Positions 27,815 to 37,391 are shown, counted from the stretch's first letter. The stretch is 64,000 nt of DNA from Burkholderia vietnamiensis LMG 10929 (GCF_000959445.1 NZ_CP009631.1:1302001-1366000), one strand, 5' to 3'. Program-made: numbers and translations. Notes: generated by a model not told the origin, from the letters alone.

Positions 27815-28519
27815 TTGCCCGCCCAACGGAGAACGATCATTCAACGCGACCTGCATGGACAGACGGCGTTCCGGCTTGCGACGGCGATCCTGCGCGGCGA
27901 CTATCCGCCCGAATCGCTGCTGCCGCGCGAGGCGGACCTGATGGAGATGTTCGGCGTGAGCCGCACGGTGTTGCGCGAGGCGCTGCGCACGCTGACGTCG
28001 AAGGGGCTGGTCGAATCGCGGCCGAAGGTCGGCACGCGCGTGCGGCCGCGTCGCGCATGGAACCTGCTCGATGCCGACCTGCTCGACTGGTACGCGCGTG
28101 TCGCGCCGCCGATCGCGTTCGCGCTGAAGCTGCAGGAGATGCGCGAGATGATCGAGCCGCATGCGGCCGCGCTGGCCGCCCGCGCGCACGGGCCGGGCGG
28201 GTTCGACGCGATCGAGGCGGCGGTGCGCGCGATGGCGGCGGCGCGCAACGTCGACGAATGGGTGCGCGCCGACCTGCGCTTTCACATGAGCGTGCTCGAG
28301 GCCGGCGGCAACGAGCTGCTGGTGCCGCTCGGCGCGCTGATCGACCGCACGCTGGAGGCGCAGCTGCATCTGAACGCGCGGCGCGCTCACGTGTTCAACG
28401 CGTCGCTCGCCGAGCATACGGCCGTCAGCGATGCGATTCGCGGGCGCGACGAGGACGGCGCCCGTCGCGCGATGGCCGCGCTGCTCGCGGTGACGCGCGC
28501 GCGCATCGAGCGCTCGTGA
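27815..28519 (+). CDS. GntR/FadR-family regulator (DgoR-like)
   Basis: 234 residues from a TTG start at 27815; there is no in-frame ATG before the HTH, so the start is uncertain (GGAG at ~27830 could also serve a nearby non-ATG start). A winged helix (LLPREADLMEMFGVSRTVLREALRTLTSKGLVESRPKVGTRVRP) precedes a FadR-type all-helical FCD domain (about residues 85-225). The 'WNLLDADLLDWYA' linker strongly resembles E. coli DgoR. Probably represses dgoD and itself in response to galactonate. Confidence 0.8.
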   Translation: MPAQRRTIIQRDLHGQTAFRLATAILRGDYPPESLLPREADLMEMFGVSRTVLREALRTLTSKGLVESRPKVGTRVRPRRAWNLLDADLLDWYARVAPPIAFALKLQEMREMIEPHAAALAARAHGPGGFDAIEAAVRAMAAARNVDEWVRADLRFHMSVLEAGGNELLVPLGALIDRTLEAQLHLNARRAHVFNASLAEHTAVSDAIRGRDEDGARRAMAALLAVTRARIERS

Positions 28520-28770
28520 CGGCCGGGGCGGTCGCGCCGGCGCGCCGTCGGCGGCTGCGCGCGCTGCGTTCAGACCGATTCGTCGCGAGCGGAATGCCGG
28601 TCGGCGCGGTCATGTGACGCGTTCGTCGCGGCTGCCGCGATTGACGTCGCGGCGGCTCGCAGTACGTTGCGGCCGGCGCGGCGGCGCGCTACTGTGCTCG
28701 CTCGAGCGCATCCGCGTGACGGCGTCCCGCCGTCATGCGTCGATGCGCCGGTGCCGCTTCGGAGATCACC

Positions 28771-29118
28771 ATGCTGTATCGCGGAAGCTGTCATTGCGGC
28801 GACGTGAAGTTCGACGCCCAAGGCGACCTGCAGGGCGTAATGGCCTGCAATTGCTCGATCTGCCGGCGCAAGGGCGCGCTGTTGTGGTTCGTGCCGCGCG
28901 CTCACGTCACGTTCTCGACGCCCGACGACAACCTCGCCACCTATACGTTCAACCAGCACATGATCCGGCATCGCTTCTGCAAGCGCTGCGGGATCCACAC
29001 CTTCGCCGAGGCCACGCATCCGAACGGCACCGAGATGGTCTGCATCAACGTGCGGTGTCTCGAGGATGTCGATCCCGACGTGCTGCCGGTCACGCATTAC
29101 GACGGCCGCTCGCGTTGA
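28771..29118 (+). CDS. GFA/CENP-V family zinc-binding protein
   Basis: 115 residues with the GFA zinc ligands GSCHCGDV near the N-terminus, ACNCSICRRKGALLW, and FCKRCGIHTF. The family is named for glutathione-dependent formaldehyde-activating enzyme, though many members have no proven activity. ATG at 28771 with a GGAG RBS. The preceding 28520-28770 holds nothing I recognise. Confidence 0.88.
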   Translation: MLYRGSCHCGDVKFDAQGDLQGVMACNCSICRRKGALLWFVPRAHVTFSTPDDNLATYTFNQHMIRHRFCKRCGIHTFAEATHPNGTEMVCINVRCLEDVDPDVLPVTHYDGRSR

Positions 29119-29163
29119 AGCGCGCGGCGCAGCTCGGCACCGGCGCGCGACGCGCCGCGGCCG

Positions 29164-32100
29164 TCACGACGGTAGCGGCTGCGGCGTTTCGGCCTGCGGT
29201 GCGTCGCCGGCCGTCCGTGTGCCAGCCGTCGCCGGCCGCTCGATCAGCGGTGCGAGCGCCGGCGCCATCGACTTCAGCAGCTGCACGGCCATCGCGCTCG
29301 TGAAGTCGTAGCGCGCCGCGTACGGCTCGTGCGCGGTCGCGGTCAGCACGCCGAAGAATCGGTCGCCCAGCACGAACACGAACGTGCCGCTGCGGTTGAC
29401 CTTGCGCGATTCGATCAGCCGCGCGCCGCGTGCGTACACGTTGAAGCGCTGGTCGCCCGTCCCCGTCTTGCCGTACACCTCGAGCGTCTTGCCGTCGGGT
29501 AGCGTGAAGCCGCCCGCGAGGCGCCGTGCCGTGCCGTTCAGCACCACGTCGCGCAGCAGCGTGTGCGCCACGTTGACGATCTCCGGCGGCAGCAACGGCT
29601 GCGGTTGCGCGGCCGCGCGCACGAAGCGGGTTTCGTACGGCGTGCCCTTCGCGAAATCGAGGCGCGTGATCGTCTCGGTCGGCGCCTTTTGGCCGCCGTT
29701 CGCGATCAGCCCGATCAGCTTCGCGAGCGCGTCGGGCTGGTCGCCCGATGCCCCGATCGCGGCCGCGTACGACGGCGTGACTTCGGCGAACGGGTAGCCG
29801 AGCGCGCGCCACGCCTTCGTGATCTCTTCGTACGCGCGCAGCTCGACCATGTGGCGGATGCGCCGGTCCTGGGTTGCGTGGTAGCGCGTCTTGTAGAGCC
29901 ACGAGTAGGTGTAGACGCGTGCGTCGCGGCTGTCGCGCTGCACGTCGCCGAGCGAGGCGTTCGGGTGCGCGCGCAGATAGTTGAGCGTCCACAGCGCGAG
30001 CGGATGGACGCTCGCGATGTAGCCGCGGTCGTTGAGGTTGAAGCGGTCGATCGCGTACTTCGCGTAGAGCGCGGCGAGATCGTCGTCGGACAGCGTCGCG
30101 GCCGGCGTGCCCTTCAACTGCGCGCGCATCTGCCCATCGAACCACGCGCGCGGCTCGTTCGGCGCGACGCTGCGCAGCACCGTCGCGATCTTCGCCGGCG
30201 ACTTGCGCACGTCGCGCAACATCAGCGCGAGCGCGTCGTCGGGCGCCTTGCCCGCATAGCGGGTGTAGTAGCGCTTCACGTAGACCTTGCTTTCGCCGTC
30301 GACGAATTGCGCGAGGTAGTGCTTGCGCTGCTCGGGGTCGCCGAGCCACGACGACGACGGGCCGGCCGCCTTCAGCATCTCGTAGTGCACGATGTCGCGC
30401 ATCAGCCGCACGAACACGAGGTTCACCGAATGCTCGAACGCCGTATGCAGCGTGAGGATGCGGCCGTTGTCGGACTTCTCGAAGTTCGAGAACACCTGCG
30501 CGCCGCCGCCCGTGTAGAACACGTCGGGGCTCGCCGAATACTTGCGCTCGACCGCCGCGTCGAGCATCGCCTGCAGCGAGCGCTCGCGCGTATGCGACAG
30601 GTAGTCGACGGCCCAGCGCGACAAGCCGTCGAGCGGATCGAGCTTCACCTGCGCGAGCTGCGCGTTCGACAGGCCGCCGTAGCGCGCATGCAGCTCGGTC
30701 ACGATCTGCAGGTAGGTGATCAGCGTGCGCAGCTTCGCCGTCGAGCCGAGGTTGATGCGACCGCCGCGATTCACGTCGAACGGCTGGTTCACGCTGTCGG
30801 TCTGCACGCGCAGCAGGTTCGCGCCGTTGCGATGCTCGTACAGCGTGAAGCTGTACGTCAGGTGTGACGGATCGTCCTTCGGCGCGAGCATCTCGAAGCC
30901 GTACAGGCCGGCGGCCTGCGCGCCGTCGCGCGTCGACGCCTGCGCGAGGCGTTCGGCGACCGCCTGCTGCACGCCGTTGTCGAGCGTGCTGGTCGCTTCG
31001 AGATCGAGCTGATCGAGCTGGTACAGGTCGCTGATGCCGAGCGCGGACAACAGCGACGCGCGCGCCGACGACACCGCCTTGCGCGACACGAACGACTGCA
31101 CGCGCGCGGCCGGCGGCGGCGCGCTGCGCTCGATCGACGCGGCGAGCGCCGCATCGCGCAGCGCGGGCGAGATCACGCCGCCGTTCGCGAGCAGCCTCAG
31201 GTAGCTGTCGGTCAGCTTCTGCAGCGCCGGATAGCCGCGATTCAGGAAGAACGACGGCGCGCGTTGCGCGATGATCAGCGATAGCACCTCGCGGAACGCC
31301 TTGCCCTGTGCGTCGACGTTGTCGCCGGTGGTCGGCGCTGACAGGATCCGGTTCACGTCGTTGAAGTCGCGGCCGTACCACGCGGCGAGGCCGTCGCCGA
31401 TGCCGGTGATTTCGCCCACGTGCGCGCGCGCCGCGAGCGGCACCGAATTCAGATAGCGCACCAGGATCGCGCGGCGCGCGAGCATCGTCTGCGGGCCGTT
31501 CAGGTACGCGAGCACCGACGCGGACGCGATCTGCCGCAGCTTCTCGGGCGGCGTCGCGGTGCGGCCGTCGGGCGAATGGCGGAACTTCTCGATCTGCGTC
31601 GCGAGCGTGCTGCCGCCCGGGCGCGCCTGATGACGGTTGACCACGTGCATCGCCTGGTCCGCCAGCGCGCGGCTGAAGCGGCCCCAGTCGATCGCCGGGT
31701 TGCGGTTCGGCTGGTTCGGGTCGAGCAGATAACGATCCTCGATGAACATCAGCGCGTCGGCGACCACGCGCGGCACCGCGTCGAAATCGGCATACACGCG
31801 TTGCGGGAACACGGTCGCGAACAGCGGCGCGCCGGTCGAATCGAACAGCATCAGCCCGGACTGGTCCTTCTCTTCATACGGGAGGAACAGCCCGCGATCG
31901 GCGAGCGACAGCATCCGCTGCGAGTCGCGGGCCTGCTTGCCGACGACGAAGCCGCGGGCGAGCAGCCGTTGCTGAAACGCGGGAATCATCGAGTAGCCGA
32001 GGCGCTCGTCGTACGGGCCGTTGGCGGGGAAGCGGATGTGGTCGCTCGGGCCGGCCTCGACCGTGTAGCTGAGGTCGCGGGTGAGTTCCGACAGGTAGTG

Positions 32101-32256
32101 CGCTTGCAGGCGCGACGTCTGGATCTCGGTTATCACCAGCCGGGCGACGATCGCGATCGCGATCAGCAGCGCGGCCAGCAAAGACCACTTGACCCACGTC
32201 CAGACCGATGCACTCCCGGTCATGCGCGGCAGGATGCGATTCAGCGGCCGATTCAT
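29164..32256 (-). CDS. large bifunctional penicillin-binding protein
   Basis: 1030 residues from the ATG at 32256. A short cytoplasmic tail and one membrane anchor (WSLLAALLIAIAIVARLVI) come first. A GT51 transglycosylase domain (about residues 170-340) shows EDRYLLDP and GGSTLATQIEK. The transpeptidase domain has SxxK as STAKLRTLITY and the KTGT box as YGKTGTGDQRF near the C-terminus. It is longer than classical PBP1a/1b, with unusual spacing between the two catalytic domains, so I do not assign mrcA or mrcB. Periplasmic peptidoglycan synthesis. Confidence 0.88.
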   Translation of the reverse strand: MNRPLNRILPRMTGSASVWTWVKWSLLAALLIAIAIVARLVITEIQTSRLQAHYLSELTRDLSYTVEAGPSDHIRFPANGPYDERLGYSMIPAFQQRLLARGFVVGKQARDSQRMLSLADRGLFLPYEEKDQSGLMLFDSTGAPLFATVFPQRVYADFDAVPRVVADALMFIEDRYLLDPNQPNRNPAIDWGRFSRALADQAMHVVNRHQARPGGSTLATQIEKFRHSPDGRTATPPEKLRQIASASVLAYLNGPQTMLARRAILVRYLNSVPLAARAHVGEITGIGDGLAAWYGRDFNDVNRILSAPTTGDNVDAQGKAFREVLSLIIAQRAPSFFLNRGYPALQKLTDSYLRLLANGGVISPALRDAALAASIERSAPPPAARVQSFVSRKAVSSARASLLSALGISDLYQLDQLDLEATSTLDNGVQQAVAERLAQASTRDGAQAAGLYGFEMLAPKDDPSHLTYSFTLYEHRNGANLLRVQTDSVNQPFDVNRGGRINLGSTAKLRTLITYLQIVTELHARYGGLSNAQLAQVKLDPLDGLSRWAVDYLSHTRERSLQAMLDAAVERKYSASPDVFYTGGGAQVFSNFEKSDNGRILTLHTAFEHSVNLVFVRLMRDIVHYEMLKAAGPSSSWLGDPEQRKHYLAQFVDGESKVYVKRYYTRYAGKAPDDALALMLRDVRKSPAKIATVLRSVAPNEPRAWFDGQMRAQLKGTPAATLSDDDLAALYAKYAIDRFNLNDRGYIASVHPLALWTLNYLRAHPNASLGDVQRDSRDARVYTYSWLYKTRYHATQDRRIRHMVELRAYEEITKAWRALGYPFAEVTPSYAAAIGASGDQPDALAKLIGLIANGGQKAPTETITRLDFAKGTPYETRFVRAAAQPQPLLPPEIVNVAHTLLRDVVLNGTARRLAGGFTLPDGKTLEVYGKTGTGDQRFNVYARGARLIESRKVNRSGTFVFVLGDRFFGVLTATAHEPYAARYDFTSAMAVQLLKSMAPALAPLIERPATAGTRTAGDAPQAETPQPLPS

Positions 32257-32560
32257 GGCGGCGTCTCCCTGAAGGCGCAGGCTCCGGCCGCACCTCATAA
32301 AGGACTAGTGTAGTCCTCCGCAGCGGGCTGCCAAGGGTGTTCACTACCGAGATGCGCGGATGCAACGCACGTGTCCGGCGCGGGCCGTCGGCCGGGCGCG
32401 CTGCACCGCGTCCGTGCGTGGGGCGCGGGCGACAAATCGGGTTCGATCCCGTTGCCGCGCGACGGTACTACGGGTTGCGGCAAGGGTGGCGCGGCGCCGC
32501 TGCGGTACGATCGGCGGACCGCGGCGCCGTGCCGCCGTGCCCGCATTGGCGAGGACCACC
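32257..32560. other. intergenic, nothing recognised
   Basis: About 300 bp between divergent PBP and MAPEG genes. Presumed promoters lie here, e.g. near 32300-32320, but none is clear. Confidence 0.4.
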
Positions 32561-32953
32561 ATGTCGATCCATCCCGTCGCGCTCTTTTGTACGGCGATTC
32601 TCGGGCTGCTGTTGTTCGGGCTCGGGCTCGTCGTGTCGGTGTCGCGCTTTCTTCACACCACGGGTTCGGGATGTCTGCCCGATCCGACCGACCGGTTGCA
32701 CAAGGTCGTGCGCGCGCACGGCAACACGGCCGAATACGCGCCGTTCCTCGCGGTGCTGTTCCTGTATGTCGGCGCGCATGCGCCGTCTCGCGCGATCCTG
32801 TCGCTGATCGTCGCGGCGACCGTGTGCCGCTGCCTGCTGGTGGTCGGATTGATTGTCTGGCCGACGATGGCCAGACCCAATCCGGTGCGCTTCACCGGCG
32901 CGTTCGGTACGTATCTGTGCGGCGCGGCGCTGTGCGTATCGTTGTTCTTCTGA
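32561..32953 (+). CDS. MAPEG-family membrane protein
   Basis: 130 residues with four hydrophobic segments. The MAPEG signature is seen in LHKVVRAHGNTAEYAPFLAVLF (the RxxxN...E.P pattern). Bacterial MAPEG proteins resemble glutathione-dependent microsomal transferases; the substrate is unknown. ATG at 32561 has a GAGG upstream. Confidence 0.82.
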   Translation: MSIHPVALFCTAILGLLLFGLGLVVSVSRFLHTTGSGCLPDPTDRLHKVVRAHGNTAEYAPFLAVLFLYVGAHAPSRAILSLIVAATVCRCLLVVGLIVWPTMARPNPVRFTGAFGTYLCGAALCVSLFF

Positions 32954-33110
32954 GCGAGCGCGCGGCGGCGCGAACGCGGCGCCGGTGATGGGTGTTCGGT
33001 GCAGCGCGCGTGCGTGTTACAGCACGCTGCGTGCGAATGCGCTCGCCGTGGCGGCACGTCGCAATCTGAACCGGCCAGCCGCGACCGACGAACCGGCGCG
33101 GCGTGCGTGG

Positions 33111-33422
33111 TCAAACGCTGCCTGCGGATTCGATCACGAGGATGCGCGCTTCGCCGAGCGGATGCGCGACGTGTTCGGTGCCGATCGTCGCGTGGAACAG
33201 GTCGCCCGTTTCGAGCACCGTCGCGCGTTCGATGCCGGCTTCGCGATAGCGCATCTCGACGCGGCCGTCGAGCACGGCGAATACTTCTTCGCCGTCGTTC
33301 ACGTGCCAGCGATACGGCCGATCGGTCCAGTGCAGCCGGACCGTGATGCCGTTCAGGTTCGCGATGTCGAGCGCGCCCCACGGGCGCGCAGCGGTGAAGG
33401 TCGTGCTGCGGATGATGTTCAT
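33111..33422 (-). CDS. small cupin protein
   Basis: 103 residues forming a single cupin barrel: WHVNDGEEVFAVLDGRVEMRY (motif 1 variant) and GDLFHATIGTEHVAHPLGEA (motif 2). Function unknown. It lies near the DJ-1/PfpI gene on the same strand, separated by ~90 bp. Confidence 0.75.
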   Translation of the reverse strand: MNIIRSTTFTAARPWGALDIANLNGITVRLHWTDRPYRWHVNDGEEVFAVLDGRVEMRYREAGIERATVLETGDLFHATIGTEHVAHPLGEARILVIESAGSV

Positions 33423-33512
33423 CGACGGGTTCGCAGGTGCGGTTGGAATTTCGCAGGGAGCGACGAGGCCGTGCGGCCTCGGATCAGGACGTGGATTCGA
33501 CGCGTTATCGCA

Positions 33513-34196
33513 CTATCGCGCCATCGCACGCAATGCCGCGTCGATCGTCTGCCGGCGTTTTTCGAGGCCGGCCGCCGAGCGCTGCGTCACGCGCTCGAGG
33601 ACCGACGCCGGCGCGGTATCCGGCGAGCCCGCGTCGAACGGCGGGGCCGGCGCATATTCGAGCGCGAGTTGAATCGACTGCGCTTCTTCGACGCCGGCGA
33701 GTTCCGCCGCGATCGTCAACGCGAAATCGATGCCGGCCGTCACGCCGCCGCCGGTGATCAGATTGCCGTCGCGTACCACGCGCTCGCGCACGGGCACCGC
33801 GCCGAGCGGCTCGAGCAACGAGTGAAACGCCCAGTGCGTCGTCGCGCGGCGGCCTTTCAGCAAGCCCGCCACGCCGAGCAGCAGCGCGCCGGTGCACACC
33901 GACGTGACGTAGCGCGCGGTGGCCGCGCGTTGGCGCACGAACGCGATCGTCTGCGCATCGAGCAGCAACTCGTTGATGCCGATCCCGCCCGGCACGCAGA
34001 TCACGTCGAGCGGCGGGCAATCGTCGAACGTGCAGGTCGGCGCGAGTGCGAGGCCGCTGCTCGATGCGACGGTGTCGCGCGATTTCCAGACCAGATGGAC
34101 GGCCGCATCGGGCAGTGACGCCAGCACGTCGTGCGGGCCGGTGAGATCGAGTTGCTGGACGCCCGGAAACACGAGAAGGCCGATATGCAGGGTCAT
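33513..34196 (-). CDS. DJ-1/PfpI-family protein (isonitrile hydratase-like)
   Basis: 227 residues. The nucleophile elbow SVCTGALLLGVAGLLKGRRATTHW carries the conserved Cys, with the upstream acid in DLTGPHDVL. This pattern is shared by isonitrile hydratases and by the amidase-like domain of GlxA regulators; no HTH is present here. Divergent from a GlxA-type regulator with a related domain, which suggests a paired origin or regulation. Confidence 0.82.
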   Translation of the reverse strand: MTLHIGLLVFPGVQQLDLTGPHDVLASLPDAAVHLVWKSRDTVASSSGLALAPTCTFDDCPPLDVICVPGGIGINELLLDAQTIAFVRQRAATARYVTSVCTGALLLGVAGLLKGRRATTHWAFHSLLEPLGAVPVRERVVRDGNLITGGGVTAGIDFALTIAAELAGVEEAQSIQLALEYAPAPPFDAGSPDTAPASVLERVTQRSAAGLEKRRQTIDAALRAMAR

Positions 34197-34313
34197 GCGA
34201 ACACTCCGGAAGAGAAGGACAAGCGCCGCTGCCGGCGCACGATGGACAGATCGATTCTAGGCGCGTAGTGTTTGGCGAAATTGCCATATCGCCCACGTTT
34301 TAAGCCAATCGCC

Positions 34314-35282
34314 ATGCATGCCGCTCCCCGTTCGATCGTCGTCCTCGCGTTCCCTCGTGCGCAGTTGCTCGATGTGAGCGGGCCGCTGCAGGTGTTCGCG
34401 TCGGTCAACGAGCTCGCGCAGGAGCGCGGGCAACCGGCGCCCTATGCGCCGCGCGTCGTGGCGGCCGATGGCGGGCCGGTGGAGACGTCCGCCGGGCTCG
34501 TCGTGATGGCCGATTCGCTGCGCTCGGCCGGACGGCCGGATACGGTGATCGTCGCCGGCGGCAAGGGCGTGCATGCGGCGTCGCGGGATGCGCGCACGGT
34601 GCGCTGGGTGCGCCGGCAGGCGCAGCACGCGCGACGCGTCGCGTCCGTATGCACCGGCGCGTTCCTGCTGGCGGAGGCCGGCCTGCTCGACGGGCGGCGC
34701 GCCGTCACGCACTGGGCGCGTTGCGACGAATTCGCCGCGCGCTATCCGAACGTGCGCGTCGAGCCCGATCCGATCTTCATCCGCGACGGCGCGCTGTGGA
34801 CGTCGGCCGGCGTGACGGCCGGCATCGATCTCGCGCTTGCGCTCGTCGAGGAGGACCTCGGGCGCGCGATCGCACTCGACGCCGCGCGCGAACTCGTCGT
34901 GTTCCTGAAGCGGCCGGGCGGGCAGGCGCAGTTCAGCGCGATGTTGTCGATGCAGCGCACCGACGACCGCTTCGGCGAACTGCATGCGTGGATCGCCGAA
35001 CACCTCGCGGCCGATCTGTCGGTGCCCGCGCTTGCCGAGCGCGTCAGCATGAGCGAGCGCAGCTTCGTGCGTCACTATCGCGCGGGCACCGGCCGCACGC
35101 CCGCGCGGGCGGTCGAACAGATTCGGATCGAAGCGGCGCAACGGCTGCTCGGCGAGACCGACTGGCCGATCAAGCGGATCGCCACGCGCTGCGGCTTCGG
35201 GTCGGAGGAGACGCTGCGGCGCAGTTTCGTGCGTGTGCTCGGTGTGTCGCCGCAGGGGTATCGGGAGCGCTTCGTGCGGTGA
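34314..35282 (+). CDS. GlxA-type AraC-family regulator (DJ-1 domain + HTH)
   Basis: 322 residues. The N-terminal DJ-1/PfpI domain (about 1-190) has VCTGAFLLAEAGLLDGRRAVTHWA, and the C-terminal AraC helix-turn-helix pair (about 215-315) reads LSVPALAERVSMSERSFVRHYRAGTGRTPA and IKRIATRCGFGSEETLRRSF. The ATG at 34314 is chosen over a TTG at 34272. It is divergent from the DJ-1/PfpI gene, the likely target. Confidence 0.88.
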   Translation: MHAAPRSIVVLAFPRAQLLDVSGPLQVFASVNELAQERGQPAPYAPRVVAADGGPVETSAGLVVMADSLRSAGRPDTVIVAGGKGVHAASRDARTVRWVRRQAQHARRVASVCTGAFLLAEAGLLDGRRAVTHWARCDEFAARYPNVRVEPDPIFIRDGALWTSAGVTAGIDLALALVEEDLGRAIALDAARELVVFLKRPGGQAQFSAMLSMQRTDDRFGELHAWIAEHLAADLSVPALAERVSMSERSFVRHYRAGTGRTPARAVEQIRIEAAQRLLGETDWPIKRIATRCGFGSEETLRRSFVRVLGVSPQGYRERFVR

Positions 35283-35478
35283 TGGGGCGAGGCGGGATGC
35301 TCACGATGCGATTACCGGATGTGGTCGGGTGCGATGTGAGGCAATCGCATGGAAGTCGCGCACTTTGAGGCCGAGGCGGCGCGTACTGTTCGGGCTTGCG
35401 GAACAATGGGCCGGGGCTTGTGCCGCGGCCGGTGGGCGCTCTATTCTGTCCTGTTGGCGATTCGTACAGGGGCGCAGC

Positions 35479-36453
35479 ATGGACCGCATTCAGGCAATGG
35501 AAGTTTTCACCCGCGTGGTCGACGCGAACAGCTTCACGCGCGCGGCGGACACGCTCGCGATGCCGCGCGCGTCGGTGACGACGATCATCCAGAATCTCGA
35601 GGCGCTGCTCGGCGTGCGCCTGATGCATCGGACGACGCGCCGGCTGTCGCTGACGCCGGAAGGTGCGGCGTACTACGAGCACTGCATGAAGATCATCGCG
35701 GAGATCGCCGAAGTCGACGCGAGCTTCCAGACCGGGAACCGCAAGCCGAGCGGCGTGCTGCGCGTGCATATGCCGAACTCGCTCGGGCGGCGTGTGGTGT
35801 TGCCGTCGCTGTCGATCTTTCGGCAGCGCTTTCCCGACATCGCGCTCGATCTCGGGCTGTCCGACCGCTATGTGGATCCGGTGGAGGAGGGGATCGACTG
35901 CATGATCCGCGTCGGTCCGCTGGAGGATTCGTCGATGGTCGCGCGACGGATCGGCATGCTCAAGCGCGTGACCTGCGCGTCGCCCGACTATCTGGCGCGT
36001 CATGGCGAGCCGCAGGAGATCGCCGATCTGGCCGACCATCATGCGGTGAATTTCCGGGCGAGCCACGGCGCGCGTCCGATTCCGTGGGTGTTCATGATCG
36101 ACGGCAAGCCGGTCGAGGTGCGGATGGCCGGCACCGTCACCGTGAACGATTCGGATGCGTACGTGACGAGCGGCCTCGAAGGGTTCGGGATGATCCAGCC
36201 GACGCTGTTCATGGTGCTGCCGCATCTGCGCGACGGCTCGCTGGTGGAGGTGCTGCCCGAGTGCAATCCGAAGCCCAAGCCGATCTCGATCGTTTATCCG
36301 CACAACCGGCATCTGTCGCAGAAGGTGCGCGTGTTCGCTGACTGGATCTCGGAGCTGTTCGAGGCGACGCCGTCGCTGGAGGGCGGGGAGAATTGGCGCG
36401 GGAAGGGGCGGGCGGGAGGGGCGGAGGTGCAGAGGGGGGCGGTGGTGGTTTGA
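35479..36453 (+). CDS. LysR-family transcriptional regulator
   Basis: 324 residues starting MDRIQAMEVFTRVVDANSF. The N-terminal HTH (RAADTLAMPRASVTTIIQNLEALLGVRLMHRTTRRLSLT) is followed by a periplasmic-binding-like effector domain. The last ~25 residues (ENWRGKGRAGGAEVQRGAVVV) are an atypical Gly-rich tail that runs up to the genomic scar, so the C-terminus could be altered by the nearby insertion. Confidence 0.9.
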   Translation: MDRIQAMEVFTRVVDANSFTRAADTLAMPRASVTTIIQNLEALLGVRLMHRTTRRLSLTPEGAAYYEHCMKIIAEIAEVDASFQTGNRKPSGVLRVHMPNSLGRRVVLPSLSIFRQRFPDIALDLGLSDRYVDPVEEGIDCMIRVGPLEDSSMVARRIGMLKRVTCASPDYLARHGEPQEIADLADHHAVNFRASHGARPIPWVFMIDGKPVEVRMAGTVTVNDSDAYVTSGLEGFGMIQPTLFMVLPHLRDGSLVEVLPECNPKPKPISIVYPHNRHLSQKVRVFADWISELFEATPSLEGGENWRGKGRAGGAEVQRGAVVV

Positions 36454-36505
36454 TTCGCGGGGGGCAACGGAACTACCGTTCTATGACCGATGCAACACTA
36501 CAGTA

Positions 36506-36683
36506 GCCAAGAAGATCAAGAACCCGAAGGCGCCAAAGCTGTTTCTCAATGAACTGATCGATCAGTTGCTTGCCCAGATTCAGGGCAAGGATGCCGGGGT
36601 GCTTCCGGGCGAATTGAGCTGCCGGCCAGCTCAAGAAGCAGCAACTGGCCGAACGAGCCTCTGCGGAAAAACGCGGCTTTTGA
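36506..36683 (+). pseudogene. degenerate N-terminal fragment of an IS256-like transposase
   Basis: The frame from 36506 reads AKKIKNPKAPKLFLNELIDQ then LLAQIQGKDA, which resembles the start of IS256-family transposases (a 'KELLDQLLAQ...KDAQ' opening). After a frameshift near 36615 the text continues in another frame as AGQLKKQQLAERASAEKRGF before a stop, matching the next part of that family (LAGQLKK.LAERM). Only ~60 codons survive and no terminal inverted repeats are seen. A decayed insertion-sequence remnant. Confidence 0.6.
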
Positions 36684-36695
36684 GTTTGAAATGAT

Positions 36696-37274
36696 TTAGG
36701 CCTTGCCCATTCGATAGTGCTCTAGCAGATCTTCGTTCCCGGAAAGGACCTCCACCATCATTTGAAGCATCAAGACTGGTCCCGGGACGATTGCCGCCTC
36801 ATCGATCTCCCGCCCGTCAAAATCGGGATTGGTCGGAATCTCAACGTTCACCACCCACCAGACCTCGATTTTTCTTAAGATTGTGATCAAATCATGGAAA
36901 ATCTCTATGTGGTCGAAATCCACCGTGCCCGTCACAATCGATGGCAGTTCGTGAGCTAGCTTGTTCCGAATCGACTTGATGCGTTCGAAGGTCGCAAGAT
37001 CGCCAAGATCGATTGCGCCATACTCGGTCAACCAATCGAGCGATGCGTACAGGGTGCTTTTGTTGCGAGCGAGAACTTTCGAGCGATATTCGCCGCTGAA
37101 CTGGTATGTACCAGGCTCGAGACCAATGCTTTCAATGTTGTAGAAATCGCGGATACGCCCGACGATTGATTGCCTCAGAAGCTCAAAGGCGGTGATGTAG
37201 AGCGACGCCGAGATGAGCTTTTCTTGCATCACCGCTGGCGTCAGCAACTGTTCCCATTGCTCGTTAGCGGGCAT
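36696..37274 (-). CDS. hypothetical protein with RNxxxH (HEPN-type) motif
   Basis: 192 residues, mostly helical, codon use less GC-rich than the core genome. No family recognised outright. SIRNKLAHELP near residue 101 contains RNKLAH, the R-N-x-x-x-H signature of HEPN ribonucleases (toxins, abortive-infection and CRISPR effectors). The preceding helix-rich region (ASLYITAFELLRQSIVGRIRDFYN) fits a HEPN bundle. No nucleotidyltransferase antitoxin lies beside it. It starts 15 bp after the stop of the integrase fragment, in a mobile-element scar, so a defence role is plausible but unproven. Confidence 0.7.
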   Translation of the reverse strand: MPANEQWEQLLTPAVMQEKLISASLYITAFELLRQSIVGRIRDFYNIESIGLEPGTYQFSGEYRSKVLARNKSTLYASLDWLTEYGAIDLGDLATFERIKSIRNKLAHELPSIVTGTVDFDHIEIFHDLITILRKIEVWWVVNVEIPTNPDFDGREIDEAAIVPGPVLMLQMMVEVLSGNEDLLEHYRMGKA

Positions 37275-37289
37275 AGGTCGTGAACTCCG

Positions 37290-37391
37290 TTAGATCGGCG
37301 GCGCCGTTTTGATGGCATCTAGCTTGCCGGCAACGTCCTCGGCACGCAAGTGCGTGTATCTGCGAGCGATGCTCAATGAGTTAGGTCGCTT
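37290..37391 (-). pseudogene. C-terminal fragment of a tyrosine recombinase
   Basis: Reading leftward, the frame ending at the TAA at 37290 gives SLSIARRYTHLRAEDVAGKL plus ten more residues. The RYTHL block contains the nucleophilic Tyr context of phage-type tyrosine recombinases (usually 'hksl.m..RYaHl'). Upstream of this no integrase sequence follows, so only ~30 residues survive. It implies an older integrated element at this locus, distinct from the intact integrase at 47304. Confidence 0.6.
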
